DNA of 64,000 nt, taken from positions 992,001-1,056,000 of the forward strand of contig NZ_CP039250.1 in assembly GCF_004795895.1 (NCBI RefSeq), written 5' to 3'. Source of the stretch: Sphingopyxis sp. PAMC25046. Lineage in GTDB: Bacteria > Pseudomonadota > Alphaproteobacteria > Sphingomonadales > Sphingomonadaceae. Positions 50,401 to 60,130 of this stretch are shown in pieces. The notes under the pieces were generated by a model, which saw only the letters and a list, made by a program, of their open reading frames with translations, was not told where the DNA came from and searched no databases. Numbering within the stretch: the stretch's first letter is position 1; each line of letters opens with the position of its first letter. Made by a program: the position numbers and the translations under genes.

Positions 50401-52467
50401 ATGCGACCCGAGATACTCAATCCGCTCTTTGCCGCGCTGACCGACTTGAAAGGGGTCGGGCCGCAGCTTGCCAAGCCGCTGACGCGGCTGGGGCTCGAGC
50501 GCGTCGTCGATGTGCTGTTCCATTTGCCGACCGGACTCATCTCGCGCTTTCCCGTCGACCGGCTCGATCAGGCGCAGGCGGGGCAGACGATCATCGTCGA
50601 ACTGACCGCGCAGGATTATCGGCCCGGGCGCAGCCCGCGTGCGCCCTTTGGGGTCGAGGCGTTCGACAGCGCGGGCGATCATGTGCGGCTCGTCTATTTC
50701 GGGCGGACGTCGGGGCTCGCGCGCAAGCTGTTCCCGCTGGGCGAGAAGCGCCGTGTGTCGGGGCGGCTCGACCTTTATGGCGACATGCGCCAGATCGTGC
50801 ATCCCGACCATGTCCTCGAACCGGGCGACGAGGCCGGGATCGCCGAACATGAGCCCGTTTATCCGCTGACCGAGGGCCTTACCAACGCGCGGCTGTCGCA
50901 GCTGGGCCAGATCGCGCTCGAACGGCGTCCCGAGCTCGCCGAGTGGATCGACGCGCCCTTGCTTGCAACGCGCGGCTGGCCTGCGTGGCGTGAGGCGATG
51001 GCGCGCGCGCATGCGAGCCCGCGCGACGAGCCGGCGCGCGACCGGCTCGCCTATGACGAGATTTTCGCGAGTCAGGTCGCATTGATGCTGATCCGCGAAG
51101 GCCTGAGGGCGCGCAAGGGCAGGGCGATTGCCGGCAACGGCCGGCTGACCGACGCGCTCCAGCTCCCGTTCGGGCTGACTGGTGCGCAGGAACGTGTCGG
51201 GCGCGAAATCGCGGGCGACATGGCGCAGGACAAGCCGATGCTGCGGATGCTGCAGGGGGATGTCGGATCGGGCAAGACGCTCGTTGCGCTGCGCGCGATG
51301 CTGGCGGCGGTCGAGGCGGGGACGCAGGCGGCGTTGCTCGCGCCGACCGAAATTCTGGCGCGCCAACATCATGCGACGCTGCAACGCATGCTCGGCGGAC
51401 TGCCGGTCAACCTCGCGATCCTGACCGGGCGCGACAAGGGCAAGGCGCGCGAATCGACGCTGATGGGACTCGCCGACGGCAGCATCGACATCCTCGTCGG
51501 CACGCACGCGATCTTCCAGCAGGCGGTAAATTACCGCGATCTCGCGCTGGTCGTCGTCGACGAACAGCATCGCTTCGGCGTCGCGCAGCGGTTGATGCTG
51601 ACCCAAAAGGCGGCGCGGCCGCCGCACCTGCTGGTGATGACCGCAACGCCGATCCCGCGCACGCTGCAACTCGCCAATCATGGCGAGATGGACGTGTCGC
51701 AGATCGACGAAATGCCGCCCGGTCGCACCCCGGTCGATACGCGCGTCATCTCGCTCGACCGGCTCGACGATGTGGTGGACTCGCTCGACCGCCACCTCGC
51801 CACCGGCGCGCAGGCCTATTGGGTATGTCCGCTCGTCGCCGAAAGCGAAGGGAGCGAGCTGGCGGCGGCCGAGGACCGCGCGGCGCTGCTTCGCGAGCGG
51901 CTGGGCGATGCGCGCGTCGGGCTCGTCCACGGCCGGATGAAGGGGCCCGAGAAGGACGAGGTCATGGCGCGCTTCCAGGCGGGCGAGATCGGAGTGCTCG
52001 TCGCGACCACGGTGATCGAGGTCGGGGTCGATGTCCCCGCCGCCAGCCTGATGATCGTCGAGCATGCCGAAAATTTCGGGCTCGCACAGCTGCACCAGCT
52101 GCGCGGCCGCGTGGGGCGCGGCGCCGCGAAATCGGTGTGCCTGCTGCTCCGCTCACAAAATCTGTCCGAAACCGCGCGCGAACGGCTCGCGCTGATGCGC
52201 GACACCAACGACGGCTTCGTGATCGCCGAAAAGGATCTGGAACTGCGCGGCGGCGGCGAACTGCTCGGGCTCAAGCAATCGGGCGATGCCGATTACCGGC
52301 TCGCGACACCCGAACAACTGGTGCGGCTATTGCCGGTGGCGCACGACGACGCGCGGCTGTTCGTCGAACGCGACGGGGGAATGGAAGGCGCGCGCGCCGA
52401 AGCTGTCCGCCTCTGCCTTTATCTGTTCGAACGCGATGCGGCGGTGCCGCTGCTCAGAAGCGGTTAG
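50401..52467 (+). CDS. recG: ATP-dependent DNA helicase RecG
   Basis: A 688-residue fork-reversal helicase. The N-terminal wedge domain begins NPLFAALTDLKGVGPQLAKPL; the motor has LTGAQERVGREI, LQGDVGSGKTLVAL (Walker A), VVDEQHRFGVAQR (DEQH), MTATPIPRTLQLA and LRGRVGRGAAKSVCLLL. ATG 50401 is chosen because the longer frame would cross the palindromic repeat and sdhE. Full length for the family. Its last bases overlap the convergent PilZ gene. Confidence 0.96.
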   Translation: MRPEILNPLFAALTDLKGVGPQLAKPLTRLGLERVVDVLFHLPTGLISRFPVDRLDQAQAGQTIIVELTAQDYRPGRSPRAPFGVEAFDSAGDHVRLVYFGRTSGLARKLFPLGEKRRVSGRLDLYGDMRQIVHPDHVLEPGDEAGIAEHEPVYPLTEGLTNARLSQLGQIALERRPELAEWIDAPLLATRGWPAWREAMARAHASPRDEPARDRLAYDEIFASQVALMLIREGLRARKGRAIAGNGRLTDALQLPFGLTGAQERVGREIAGDMAQDKPMLRMLQGDVGSGKTLVALRAMLAAVEAGTQAALLAPTEILARQHHATLQRMLGGLPVNLAILTGRDKGKARESTLMGLADGSIDILVGTHAIFQQAVNYRDLALVVVDEQHRFGVAQRLMLTQKAARPPHLLVMTATPIPRTLQLANHGEMDVSQIDEMPPGRTPVDTRVISLDRLDDVVDSLDRHLATGAQAYWVCPLVAESEGSELAAAEDRAALLRERLGDARVGLVHGRMKGPEKDEVMARFQAGEIGVLVATTVIEVGVDVPAASLMIVEHAENFGLAQLHQLRGRVGRGAAKSVCLLLRSQNLSETARERLALMRDTNDGFVIAEKDLELRGGGELLGLKQSGDADYRLATPEQLVRLLPVAHDDARLFVERDGGMEGARAEAVRLCLYLFERDAAVPLLRSG

Positions 52468-52832
52468 TTGACGTCGCCCCGCGCGCCCATGGCCCGGATC
52501 ATCGGCAGATAATCCTCGACCGAGATCGATTTGTCGAACTGGACGCCGGTCTTTCCGCCTATCGACCAGACCACCTTGGCCGCAATGCGGCCGACGATCG
52601 GCATGCGGAACACGACGAGGTCGCCGATCTCCAGCCCGCGTTCGAAGCGCATCAGCATGCCGTCGGCGCTGATGTTGACGCAGGTGCACATTTCCTGCCG
52701 CCCATCGGGCATGACGAAGGGCAGGCGGCAATAGACGTCGCTACGCGGAGCGATCCGCTGGTCGAGTCCGACATAATGGGCCTTGCTCGTGTCGATCTTG
52801 CGCATATTCGTGGACCTTGTTGATTTGGGCAT
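52464..52832 (-). CDS. PilZ-domain protein (c-di-GMP receptor)
   Basis: A 122-residue single-domain PilZ protein. The RxxxR motif is present as QRIAPRSDV and the second motif as NISADGMLM (N-x-S-x-x-G), so c-di-GMP binding is expected. The rest is the beta-barrel (CRLPFVMPDGRQEMC, VFRMPIVGRIAAKVVW) with VQFDKSISVEDY at the end. No output domain is attached, so it acts by protein contact or as a signal buffer. It is a possible reader for the EAL enzyme upstream. Confidence 0.85.
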   Translation of the reverse strand: MPKSTRSTNMRKIDTSKAHYVGLDQRIAPRSDVYCRLPFVMPDGRQEMCTCVNISADGMLMRFERGLEIGDLVVFRMPIVGRIAAKVVWSIGGKTGVQFDKSISVEDYLPMIRAMGARGDVN

Positions 52833-52879
52833 GACGATCCATCCGATTGCTGAAGAAGTGGTAAACGCTTTTCTGCGCC

Positions 52880-54106
52880 TTACCGCACAACAAGGCCATG
52901 TTTTTTTGACCCGAGGCTCAGCGGAACCGCATTCTCGCCAGGCTGAATCAGGTGGTGCGGGTCGCGAATGATCACGCCGTCAATCTTCACGGCGCCTTCA
53001 TCGAGCTTGCGGCGCGCCTCCTTGTTGGAGCCTGCGAAGCCGAGTTCGCGCAGCGCATCGACGACGTTAATCCCTTCGGCGGGCGCGACCGCTTGCGGGA
53101 GGTCGCCGCCAATCTGCCCCTTTTCAAAGGTTTGCGCGGCCGTGTCCGAAGCGGCTTTGGCGGCCTCTTCGCCGCGGCACATCGCGGTCGCCTCGTTGGC
53201 TAGGATCTTCTTCGCCTCGTTGATCTCGGCACCCTCCAGCGCTTCGAGCCGTGCAATCTCGGCGAGCGGCAGGTCGGTGAACAGCTTCAGGAACTTGCCG
53301 ACGTCGCGATCGTCGCAGTTGCGCCAATATTGCCAATAGTCAAAATGGGACAGTTGTTCGGGATTAAGCCACACGGCGCCGGCGGCGGTTTTGCCCATTT
53401 TTGCGCCGGCGGCCGTCGTGAGCAACGGAGTCGTGAGACCATACAGGTCGGCGCCGTCCATCCGGCGACCGAGTTCCATCCCGTTGACGATATTGCCCCA
53501 CTGGTCCGATCCGCCCATTTGCAGCCGAACGCCCATAGCCTTCGACAGGTGACGGAAATCATAGCCCTGCAGGATCATGTAGTTGAATTCGAGGAAGGTC
53601 ATCGGCTGTTCGCGGTCGAGCCGCAGCTTGACCGAATCGAAAGTCATCATGCGGTTGATCGTGAAGTGCGTGCCGACTTCCTGCAGCAGTTCGATATAGC
53701 CGAGCTTGCCGAGCCAGTCCTGATTGTCGACCATCACCGCGTCGGTCGGCCCGTCGCCGAAGATCAAAAACTGCTGAAAGATGCTGAAGATCGACGCGAT
53801 GTTCGCCGCGATCGTCTCGTCCGAGAGCATTTTGCGGCTTTCGTCGCGGCCCGTCGGGTCGCCGATCCGCGTCGTCCCGCCGCCCATCAGCACGACGGGC
53901 TTATGCCCCGTCTGTTGCAGGCGGCGCAGCATCATGATCTGGACGAGGCTGCCGACGTGCAGCGACGGCGCGGTTGCGTCGAAGCCGATATATCCGGGGA
54001 CGACCTGTCCGGCCGCAAGCGTATCGAGCCCTTCCGCATCGGTCGTCTGGTGGATATAGCCTCGCTCGTCGAGGAGGCGCAGCAGGTCGGATTTGTAACT
54101 GGTCAT
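52880..54106 (-). CDS. tyrS: Tyrosyl-tRNA synthetase
   Basis: A class I aminoacyl-tRNA synthetase of about 408 residues. The HIGH motif is [11 protein letters not shown], the tyrosine site is [12 protein letters not shown] with [11 protein letters not shown], and the KMSKS loop appears as AKMGKT, as in the alphaproteobacterial form. An S4-type RNA-binding domain closes the protein ([20 protein letters not shown]). ATG 54106 (MTSYKSDLL) is the likely start; ATG 54121 adds five residues. Confidence 0.96.
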   Translation of the reverse strand: MTSYKSDLLRLLDERGYIHQTTDAEGLDTLAAGQVVPGYIGFDATAPSLHVGSLVQIMMLRRLQQTGHKPVVLMGGGTTRIGDPTGRDESRKMLSDETIAANIASIFSIFQQFLIFGDGPTDAVMVDNQDWLGKLGYIELLQEVGTHFTINRMMTFDSVKLRLDREQPMTFLEFNYMILQGYDFRHLSKAMGVRLQMGGSDQWGNIVNGMELGRRMDGADLYGLTTPLLTTAAGAKMGKTAAGAVWLNPEQLSHFDYWQYWRNCDDRDVGKFLKLFTDLPLAEIARLEALEGAEINEAKKILANEATAMCRGEEAAKAASDTAAQTFEKGQIGGDLPQAVAPAEGINVVDALRELGFAGSNKEARRKLDEGAVKIDGVIIRDPHHLIQPGENAVPLSLGSKKHGLVVR

Positions 54107-54147
54107 AGCGGGCGGGCGCATAACATGGGGTTTGATATTTGGATAGC

Positions 54148-54696
54148 ATGCGCAAGGAACTGATCTGCCACCCCGATACGCCGGGCAAGGCGGTGCGCGC
54201 GGTCGCCGTCGAGGTCAGCCTCTCGTTCGAGGACGGGTTCGCGCTCCGCTATATCGTGGGTGGCGCGGTCGCCGACCTCGTGCTGCCCCCCGGCGAGGGC
54301 GAGCTGGTCATCGCCGACAGCGCGACCGACGGGCTATGGGAAAGCACCTGCTTCGAAGCCTTCCTGACCGAAGAGGGACAGCCCGACTATACCGAATTCA
54401 ATTACGGCCCCGACGGGCGCTGGGCCTGTTACCAGTTCGACGATTATCGCTCGCTGCTGCGCTCCGACGAGCTCGCGCCGTGGGAGATGGTCGCGGAGCG
54501 CGGCGAACAAAGCTATGCGCTACGCATCGAACCCGGCATCTTCCCCGACATCGGCGCGAAGCTCGCGCTGTCGGCGGTGATCGAGGAACTCGATGGCACC
54601 AAAAGCTATTGGGCGCTCGCGCACCCGCCGGGCAAGCCCGACTTCCATCATCCCGATTGCTTTGCGCTCACGCTTGAGGCACGCGGGCGGGCATGA
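54148..54696 (+). CDS. DOMON-like domain protein
   Basis: About 182 residues, mainly beta-strand: [53 protein letters not shown] and [13 protein letters not shown]. It resembles DOMON-like carbohydrate-binding (family 9 CBM-like) proteins, a group known to sit beside or fuse with cell-wall genes. No signal peptide. It overlaps the NamZ-like gene by 4 bases (ATGA). ATG 54148 is preferred over TTG three codons upstream. Role inferred: binding a sugar or muropeptide. Confidence 0.75.
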   Translation: MRKELICHPDTPGKAVRAVAVEVSLSFEDGFALRYIVGGAVADLVLPPGEGELVIADSATDGLWESTCFEAFLTEEGQPDYTEFNYGPDGRWACYQFDDYRSLLRSDELAPWEMVAERGEQSYALRIEPGIFPDIGAKLALSAVIEELDGTKSYWALAHPPGKPDFHHPDCFALTLEARGRA

Positions 54697-55898
54697 CGAC
54701 GCTTTTCGGTATCGATCGCCTGCTCGCCGACCCGGCGCTTCGCAAACCGCTCGAAGGCAAACGGGTCGCGCTGCTCGCGCATCCGGCCTCGGTCACCGCC
54801 GACCTGACGCACAGCCTAGACTCGCTCGTCGCCGCGGGGGTTAATGCCACCGCGGTGTTCGGGCCGCAGCATGGCGTGCGCGGCGACCTGCAGGACAATA
54901 TGATGGAGTCGCCCGACTTCACCGATCCGACCTACGGCATGCCGGTGTTCAGCCTCTATGGCGAGGTGCGCCGCCCGTCGGGGCAGTCGATGCACACCTT
55001 CGACGTGATGCTCGTCGACCTGCAGGATCTCGGCTGCCGCATCTACACTTATGTCACCACCCTGCTCTACGTGCTCGAAGCCGCGGCGCAGCATGGCAAG
55101 GCGGTGTGGGTGCTCGACCGGCCCAACCCCGCAGGCCGCCCCGTCGAGGGAACGCGGCTGCTGCCCGGCTGGGAAAGCTTCGTTGGCGCGGGCCCGATGG
55201 TGATGCGTCACGGGCTGACGATGGGCGAGATGGGACACTGGTTCATCCGCCACTTCGGGCTCGACGTCGACTATCGCGTGATCGAGATGGACGGGTGGCA
55301 GCCCGAAGGGCCCGGCTTCGGCTGGCCGACGGAACGGGTATGGATCAACCCGAGCCCGAATGCGGCGAACGTCAACATGGCGCGCGCCTATGCCGGCACC
55401 GTGATGGTCGAGGGCGCGACGCTCAGCGAGGGCAGGGGCACGACGCGCCCGCTCGAACTGTTCGGCGCCCCCGATATCGACGCAAAGGCGGTGATTGCGG
55501 AGATGCAGCGGCTCGCGCCGCAATGGCTCGCCGGATGCAAGCTGCGCGACATCTGGTTCGAACCGACCTTCCACAAGCATATGAAACGGCTCAACAGCGG
55601 AATCCATATTCACGCCGAAGGCGGCTGGTACGACCATGACGCCTTCCGCCCCTGGCGCGTGCAGGCACTGGGGTTCAAGGCGATCCGCTCGCTTTATCCG
55701 GATTATCCGATCTGGCGCGGCAAGGATTTCAAATATGAATATACCGACGATGTGCTGGCGATCGACGTGATCAACGGCGGGCCCGGTTTGCGCGAATGGG
55801 TCGACGACGCGGGCGCCGATGCGAGCGATCTTGATGCGCTGGCACGACCCGACGAGGCGGCGTGGCGAGACGAGATTGCGGACCTGCTGATCTACTGA
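54693..55898 (+). CDS. namZ: DUF1343 protein, NamZ-like exo-beta-N-acetylmuramidase
   Basis: A 401-residue protein of the family whose Bacillus subtilis member NamZ removes terminal N-acetylmuramic acid from peptidoglycan fragments. Characteristic segments are RVALLAHPASVTADLTHSLD, VFGPQHGVRGDLQDNM, PVFSLYGE, DVMLVDLQDLGCRIYTYVTTL, VLDRPNPAGR, FVGAGPMVMRHGLTMGEM and EGRGTTRPLELFGAP. No signal peptide, so it probably works on recycled cytoplasmic fragments. Coupled to the DOMON-like gene upstream, with the M24 peptidase next. Confidence 0.85.
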   Translation: MTTLFGIDRLLADPALRKPLEGKRVALLAHPASVTADLTHSLDSLVAAGVNATAVFGPQHGVRGDLQDNMMESPDFTDPTYGMPVFSLYGEVRRPSGQSMHTFDVMLVDLQDLGCRIYTYVTTLLYVLEAAAQHGKAVWVLDRPNPAGRPVEGTRLLPGWESFVGAGPMVMRHGLTMGEMGHWFIRHFGLDVDYRVIEMDGWQPEGPGFGWPTERVWINPSPNAANVNMARAYAGTVMVEGATLSEGRGTTRPLELFGAPDIDAKAVIAEMQRLAPQWLAGCKLRDIWFEPTFHKHMKRLNSGIHIHAEGGWYDHDAFRPWRVQALGFKAIRSLYPDYPIWRGKDFKYEYTDDVLAIDVINGGPGLREWVDDAGADASDLDALARPDEAAWRDEIADLLIY

Positions 55899-55912
55899 AG
55901 AAGGGAACGATG

Positions 55913-57157
55913 ATGCACCGACGGCAATTTCTGGGGACCGCGACGCTGGCCGGCTTCGCTGCCGCCTTGCCCGCGCCAGTGTTCGCCGCCGATACCGCCG
56001 GACTTCCCAACCTCGCCGCCAAAGCGATCCCGATCGGCAAGGCCGAACGCCTGGTGCGCATCGACAAGGCGAAGGAGCTGATGCGCGCGAATGACATCGG
56101 AGCGCTGCTGATCGAGCCGGGGTCGAGCCTCATCTATTTCACCGGGGTCGAGTGGTGGCGGAGCGAACGGCTGACCGCCGCGGTGTTGACACGCGAGGGA
56201 GAGGTTGCGGTGGTCACGCCGTTCTTCGAAGAACCGTCGGTGCGCGAGAGCCTCGGCGTCGAGGCCGAGGTGCTGACGTGGAACGAGGATGAAAACCCGC
56301 TCGCCGCGGTCGCCGCGTGGCTAGGCAAGCGGGGACTGACCAAAGGCCGGATCGGTGTCGAGGAAACGGTGCGCTATTTCGCCATCGATGGGCTGGAAAA
56401 GGCGATGCCGGGCGCGACCGTGGTCAACGGCGCGCCCGTCGTGCGCGGGTGCCGGATGCACAAGTCTCCCGCCGAAATCGCGCTGATGCAGATCGCCGCG
56501 GACATCACGCTCGCCGCCTATCGCCACACCGCGCCGCGCGTGGAAGCTGGGATGACCCCCGCCGACATCGGCGCGATCATGAAGGCCGCGACCACCGCGC
56601 TCGGCGGGCGCAGCGAGTTCGAGCTGATCCTGCTCGGCGAGGCGAGCGCCTATCCGCACGGCAGCGGCAAGCCGCAGGCGGTGCGCGAGGGCGAGGTTGT
56701 GCTGATGGACTGCGGCGCGACCGTCCACGGCTATCAATCCGACATCTCGCGCAGCTTCGTCTACGGCAAGGCCACGGCGCGCCAACGGCAGGTCTGGGAA
56801 CAGATGCGCAAGGGGCAGGATGTCGCCTTTGCGGCGGCCAAGCCCGGCACGCCCGCGGGCAAGGTCGATGACGCAGTACGCGCTTATTACGAGAGCCTCG
56901 GCTGGGGTCCCGGCTACAAGCTCCCCGGCACCTCGCACCGCACCGGCCACGGCATCGGCCTCGACGGGCACGAGCCTGTCAACCTCGTGCGCGGCGAAAC
57001 GACGAAGCTCGCGCCGGGCATGTGCTTCTCGAACGAGCCCGGCATCTATATCCCCGGCGAGTTCGGCATCCGGCTCGAGGATTGTTTCTACATGACCGAC
57101 AGCGGCCCGAAATGGTTCAGTGAACCGCCGCCGTCGATCGACCGGCCGTTCGGTTAA
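55913..57157 (+). CDS. Exported M24-family (Xaa-Pro aminopeptidase type) metallopeptidase
   Basis: About 414 residues. The start MHRRQFLGTATLAGFAAALP is a twin-arginine signal (RRQFLG). The C-terminal pita-bread domain has metal ligands in LMDCGATVHGYQSDISR (two Asp), RTGHGIGLDGHEP (His), FSNEPGIYI (Glu) and IRLEDCFY (Glu), all intact. AAGGGA precedes ATG 55913; ATG 55910 is equally in frame. Sequence suggests cleavage of a peptide N-terminal to proline or a dipeptide; in this neighbourhood it may act on periplasmic cell-wall or other peptides. Its end overlaps the convergent DUF817 gene. Confidence 0.88.
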   Translation: MHRRQFLGTATLAGFAAALPAPVFAADTAGLPNLAAKAIPIGKAERLVRIDKAKELMRANDIGALLIEPGSSLIYFTGVEWWRSERLTAAVLTREGEVAVVTPFFEEPSVRESLGVEAEVLTWNEDENPLAAVAAWLGKRGLTKGRIGVEETVRYFAIDGLEKAMPGATVVNGAPVVRGCRMHKSPAEIALMQIAADITLAAYRHTAPRVEAGMTPADIGAIMKAATTALGGRSEFELILLGEASAYPHGSGKPQAVREGEVVLMDCGATVHGYQSDISRSFVYGKATARQRQVWEQMRKGQDVAFAAAKPGTPAGKVDDAVRAYYESLGWGPGYKLPGTSHRTGHGIGLDGHEPVNLVRGETTKLAPGMCFSNEPGIYIPGEFGIRLEDCFYMTDSGPKWFSEPPPSIDRPFG

Positions 57158-58002
57158 TCGGGCGCCTTCGGACGCTGCACGAGGCTGACCAGCACGAACG
57201 AGATAATCATCAGCAGATACCAGCTGCCGAGCTTTTCGAGGCCGACCATGTGCCAGCCGTCGTTCTGGCTCGGGTAGGTCCAGGCGCGCGCGAAGGTGCC
57301 GATATTCTCGGCGAACCAGATGAACAGCGCAACGAGCCCCCAGCCGACGAGCAGCGGCATGCGGCGGTGGACGTGCAGGGGGCGGAACCACACCTGACAA
57401 CGCCAGAAAAGCAGCGCCGTCGCCGCGAAGAGGAACCAGCGGATGTCGTAGGTCCAGTGGTGCGCGAAGAAATTGACGTAGATGGCGGCGGCGAGCGTAT
57501 AGCTCGTCCACATCGGCGGATAGCCCGTGTACCGAAAGTCGAAGATGCGCCACACGCGCGCGATATAGCTGCCCACCGCGGCATACATGAAGCCCGAGAA
57601 AAGCGGGACCGCGCCGATATGGAGCAGGCTTGCCTCGGGATATTGCCACGATCCCGCGGCGGTCTTGAACAACTCCATCACCGTGCCGACGATGTGGAAG
57701 ATCAGGATGACGAGCGCCTCCTTCGGCGTTTCGAGCCGGAACGCGAGCATGAAGAGCTGGATTAGCACGGCGCCGATTGTGATCGCGTCATAGCGGTGGA
57801 GCGGCGCATTGTCGGGCCAGAAGAGATGCGTGCCGAGCAGCAACGCGAGCATCAGGGCGCCGAACAGGCAAGCCCAGCCCTGCTTGAATCCGAAAACACA
57901 GAATTCGAGGAACCAGCCGCGCGGCCCCGGCTCGACCGCCATCGCTTCAAGCCGGGCGCGGACGGCGTGAAAACGGCTATGACCGCGTTCCGGTTCAGAC
58001 AT
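57154..58002 (-). CDS. DUF817 family integral membrane protein (YoaT-like)
   Basis: A 282-residue protein with about eight membrane segments (for example LMLALLLGTHLFWP, YTLAAAIYVNFFAHHWTYDIRW, WGLVALFIWFAENIGTFARAW and LLMIISFVLVSLV). FKTAAGSWQYPEAS, PLFSGFMYAAVGSY and TYPSQNDGWH are DUF817 signatures. Function unknown. The upstream Amj-like gene overlaps it by 8 bases, so the pair is cotranslated. Confidence 0.82.
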   Translation of the reverse strand: MSEPERGHSRFHAVRARLEAMAVEPGPRGWFLEFCVFGFKQGWACLFGALMLALLLGTHLFWPDNAPLHRYDAITIGAVLIQLFMLAFRLETPKEALVILIFHIVGTVMELFKTAAGSWQYPEASLLHIGAVPLFSGFMYAAVGSYIARVWRIFDFRYTGYPPMWTSYTLAAAIYVNFFAHHWTYDIRWFLFAATALLFWRCQVWFRPLHVHRRMPLLVGWGLVALFIWFAENIGTFARAWTYPSQNDGWHMVGLEKLGSWYLLMIISFVLVSLVQRPKAPD

Positions 58003-58801
58003 GGACGGCGACCCACGCGATCAGCAACGCGGCGGGCAGAAGCAAAGCCTGCGCGAGGATTGTGCCGGCGAGGCGGCTTAGGGAAATGAAGGTGATCGCA
58101 CGGCGAAAATCGGCCTCGTCGACCTTCCCTTCTACCGCGTCGTCGGTCATCACCGACAGTTGCGGGTCGATGAAGGCAAACAGCAGGATCGTCGCAAAGC
58201 CGTTGATTAGCGCAGAGAGCTGTGACGCGGTGACGCGGAACTCGGGCGCGAGATAGCCCGCATAAAGCGACGCGACGACGCCGACCGCGAGCAAGGATTG
58301 TGCAAGGCAATTGGCGATCAGCACCCCCCAGCCGATGCCCTTCGGCATCTTCCAGCTCCTGAGGTGCGACAGGCGGGGAAGCGTAAGCGACCGGCCGAGC
58401 GTGCGCACGCCACTCGGGCTGATCGCCTTCAGTGCGAGCTTCGTCGTCGAGCGATTGTCCTGATACCAGCCGATCGCGGCGGCGAACATGCGCTGGCCAG
58501 TGGGCACGAGCAGAATTCCGATTAGCGTCGCGACGCTCGCCGCGGCCAGAACGAGCTGCATGTCGATGAACAGCGACGCGCCGCTGCCGTCGTGGATGCG
58601 CGTCTCGATGCGTTTTGCGAGAAAGGGTCCAAGGAAGCTGTTCGATGTACGCGAAAACAGCACGAGGATGTTGAACAGCGCGAAGGACATCGCGATGCGC
58701 CGCGTCCGCACCCCGGCGATGCGCGCGGCATAGGCGAGCGCGCCGATCAGGTTGATGAACCCGGTGAGGAGCAGGATGGTGACGAGGGGAAGGTCGAACA
58801 T
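57995..58801 (-). CDS. amj: Amj-type alternate lipid II flippase (DUF2837)
   Basis: A 268-residue membrane protein with about six segments. LLLTGFINLIGALAYAARIAGVRTRR and FALFNILVLFSRTSNSFLGPFLAKRIE are the Amj family N-terminal signature. Amj can replace MurJ for moving lipid II across the membrane in Bacillus. It is paired with DUF817 and close to the NamZ-like enzyme, supporting a cell-envelope role. Whether it is essential here depends on whether murJ exists elsewhere in the genome. Confidence 0.83.
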   Translation of the reverse strand: MFDLPLVTILLLTGFINLIGALAYAARIAGVRTRRIAMSFALFNILVLFSRTSNSFLGPFLAKRIETRIHDGSGASLFIDMQLVLAAASVATLIGILLVPTGQRMFAAAIGWYQDNRSTTKLALKAISPSGVRTLGRSLTLPRLSHLRSWKMPKGIGWGVLIANCLAQSLLAVGVVASLYAGYLAPEFRVTASQLSALINGFATILLFAFIDPQLSVMTDDAVEGKVDEADFRRAITFISLSRLAGTILAQALLLPAALLIAWVAVHV

Positions 58802-58828
58802 TTAAGGCCTTAGCGGAACTTCTGAAAT

Positions 58829-58900
58829 CCGTTCGTGTCGAGCGAAGTCGAGACACCGCGCGCTACCGATGGATGTCTCGACTACGCTCGACACGAACGG
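58829..58900. repeat. Palindromic intergenic repeat (REP-like), copy 2
   Basis: Arms 58829-58857 and 58871-58900 are inverted copies of the same unit as at 50294-50373 (core TCGTGTCGAGCGAAGTCGAG). They form a hairpin between the amj and VWA genes. Confidence 0.88.
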
Positions 58901-58951
58901 GATTAGGGGATCGGTTTGTAATCGTCACGGCCTAAGTGGGCGCCGCTTGGA

Positions 58952-60130
58952 TCAATGCTTCCGCGTCAACTCGCGCATCGCGTCGTCGAGGCCCGCGAGC
59001 GTCAGCGGGTACATGCGGTCGTTCATCAGCTGTTTGATCAGCTTGACCGACTGGGTGTAGCCCCAATGCGCCTCGGGAACCGGGTTGAGCCACACGGCGG
59101 CGGGATAGACATGGGTGATGCGCTGGAGCCAGACCGCGCCCGATTCCTCGTTGAAATGCTCGACGCTGCCGCCCGGATGGGTAATCTCATAGGCCGACAT
59201 CGACGCGTCGCCGACGAAGATCACTTTATAATCATGGCCATATTTGTGGAGGATGTCCAACATCTGGTGCCGTTCGGACCAGCGGCGCTTGTTGTCCTTC
59301 CACACGCCTTCGTACGGGCAATTGTGGAAATAGAAGAACTCCAGATTCTTGAACTCGGTCGTCGCCGCGCTGAAGAGTTCTTCGCACAGCTTGATGAACG
59401 GGTCCATCGACCCGCCGACGTCGAGGAAGAGCAGCAGCTTGACCGCGTTGCGCCGTTCGGGGCGCATTTTGATGTCGAGCCAGCCCTGCCGCGCCGTCCC
59501 ATCAATTGTGCCCGGAATGTCGAGCTCGTCGGCCGCGCCCTCGCGCGCGAACTTGCGCAGGCGGCGCAGCGCGATTTTGATGTTGCGGGTGCCCAGCTCC
59601 TTGGTGTTGTCGAGATTCTGGAACTCGCGCTTTTCCCAGACCTTCAAAGCTCTCTTGTGCTTGCTCTCGCCGCCGATGCGGACGCCTTCGGGATTATAGC
59701 CCGAATTGCCGAAGGGCGAGGTGCCGCTGGTGCCGATCCACTTGTTGCCCCCCTCGTGGCGCTTCTGCTGTTCCTCGAGCCGCTCTTTCAGCGTCTCCAT
59801 GATCTTGTCCCAGTCGCCGAGCGATTCGATCGCCGCCATTTCCTCGGGCGTCAGGAATTTCTCGGCGACGGCTTTCAGCCAGTCGGCGGGGACGTCGACC
59901 GGATTCTGCCCGTAATCGGAAATGATGCCCTTGAAGACCTTGTTGAACACCTGGTCGAAGCGGTCGAGCTGCCCCTCGTCCTTCACATAGATGGCGCGGG
60001 AGAGGTAATAGAATTGCTCGGGGCTGCGGTCGATCACCTCGCGGTCGAGCGCCTCGAGCAGCATCAGATGCTCTTTCAGGCTGGCGGGAATGCCCGCGGC
60101 GCGAAGCTCGTCGAGAAAGCCGAAAAACAT
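58952..60130 (-). CDS. CoxE-like VWA-domain protein
   Basis: About 392 residues. The C-terminal VWA-like domain has LLLFLDVGGSMDPFIKLCEELFSA, where the metal-site DxSxS reads DVGGS, then YFHNCPYEGVW and VIFVGDASMSAYEI. The N-terminal half (FGFLDELRAAGIPASLKEHL, FDQVFNKVFKGI) is typical of CoxE/YeaD2-like partners of MoxR ATPases. These pairs act as metal-dependent chaperones for protein or cofactor assembly. ATG 60130 is chosen. The probable MoxR partner lies at 62534-63379 on the same strand, with two unrelated genes between. Confidence 0.85.
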   Translation of the reverse strand: MFFGFLDELRAAGIPASLKEHLMLLEALDREVIDRSPEQFYYLSRAIYVKDEGQLDRFDQVFNKVFKGIISDYGQNPVDVPADWLKAVAEKFLTPEEMAAIESLGDWDKIMETLKERLEEQQKRHEGGNKWIGTSGTSPFGNSGYNPEGVRIGGESKHKRALKVWEKREFQNLDNTKELGTRNIKIALRRLRKFAREGAADELDIPGTIDGTARQGWLDIKMRPERRNAVKLLLFLDVGGSMDPFIKLCEELFSAATTEFKNLEFFYFHNCPYEGVWKDNKRRWSERHQMLDILHKYGHDYKVIFVGDASMSAYEITHPGGSVEHFNEESGAVWLQRITHVYPAAVWLNPVPEAHWGYTQSVKLIKQLMNDRMYPLTLAGLDDAMRELTRKH

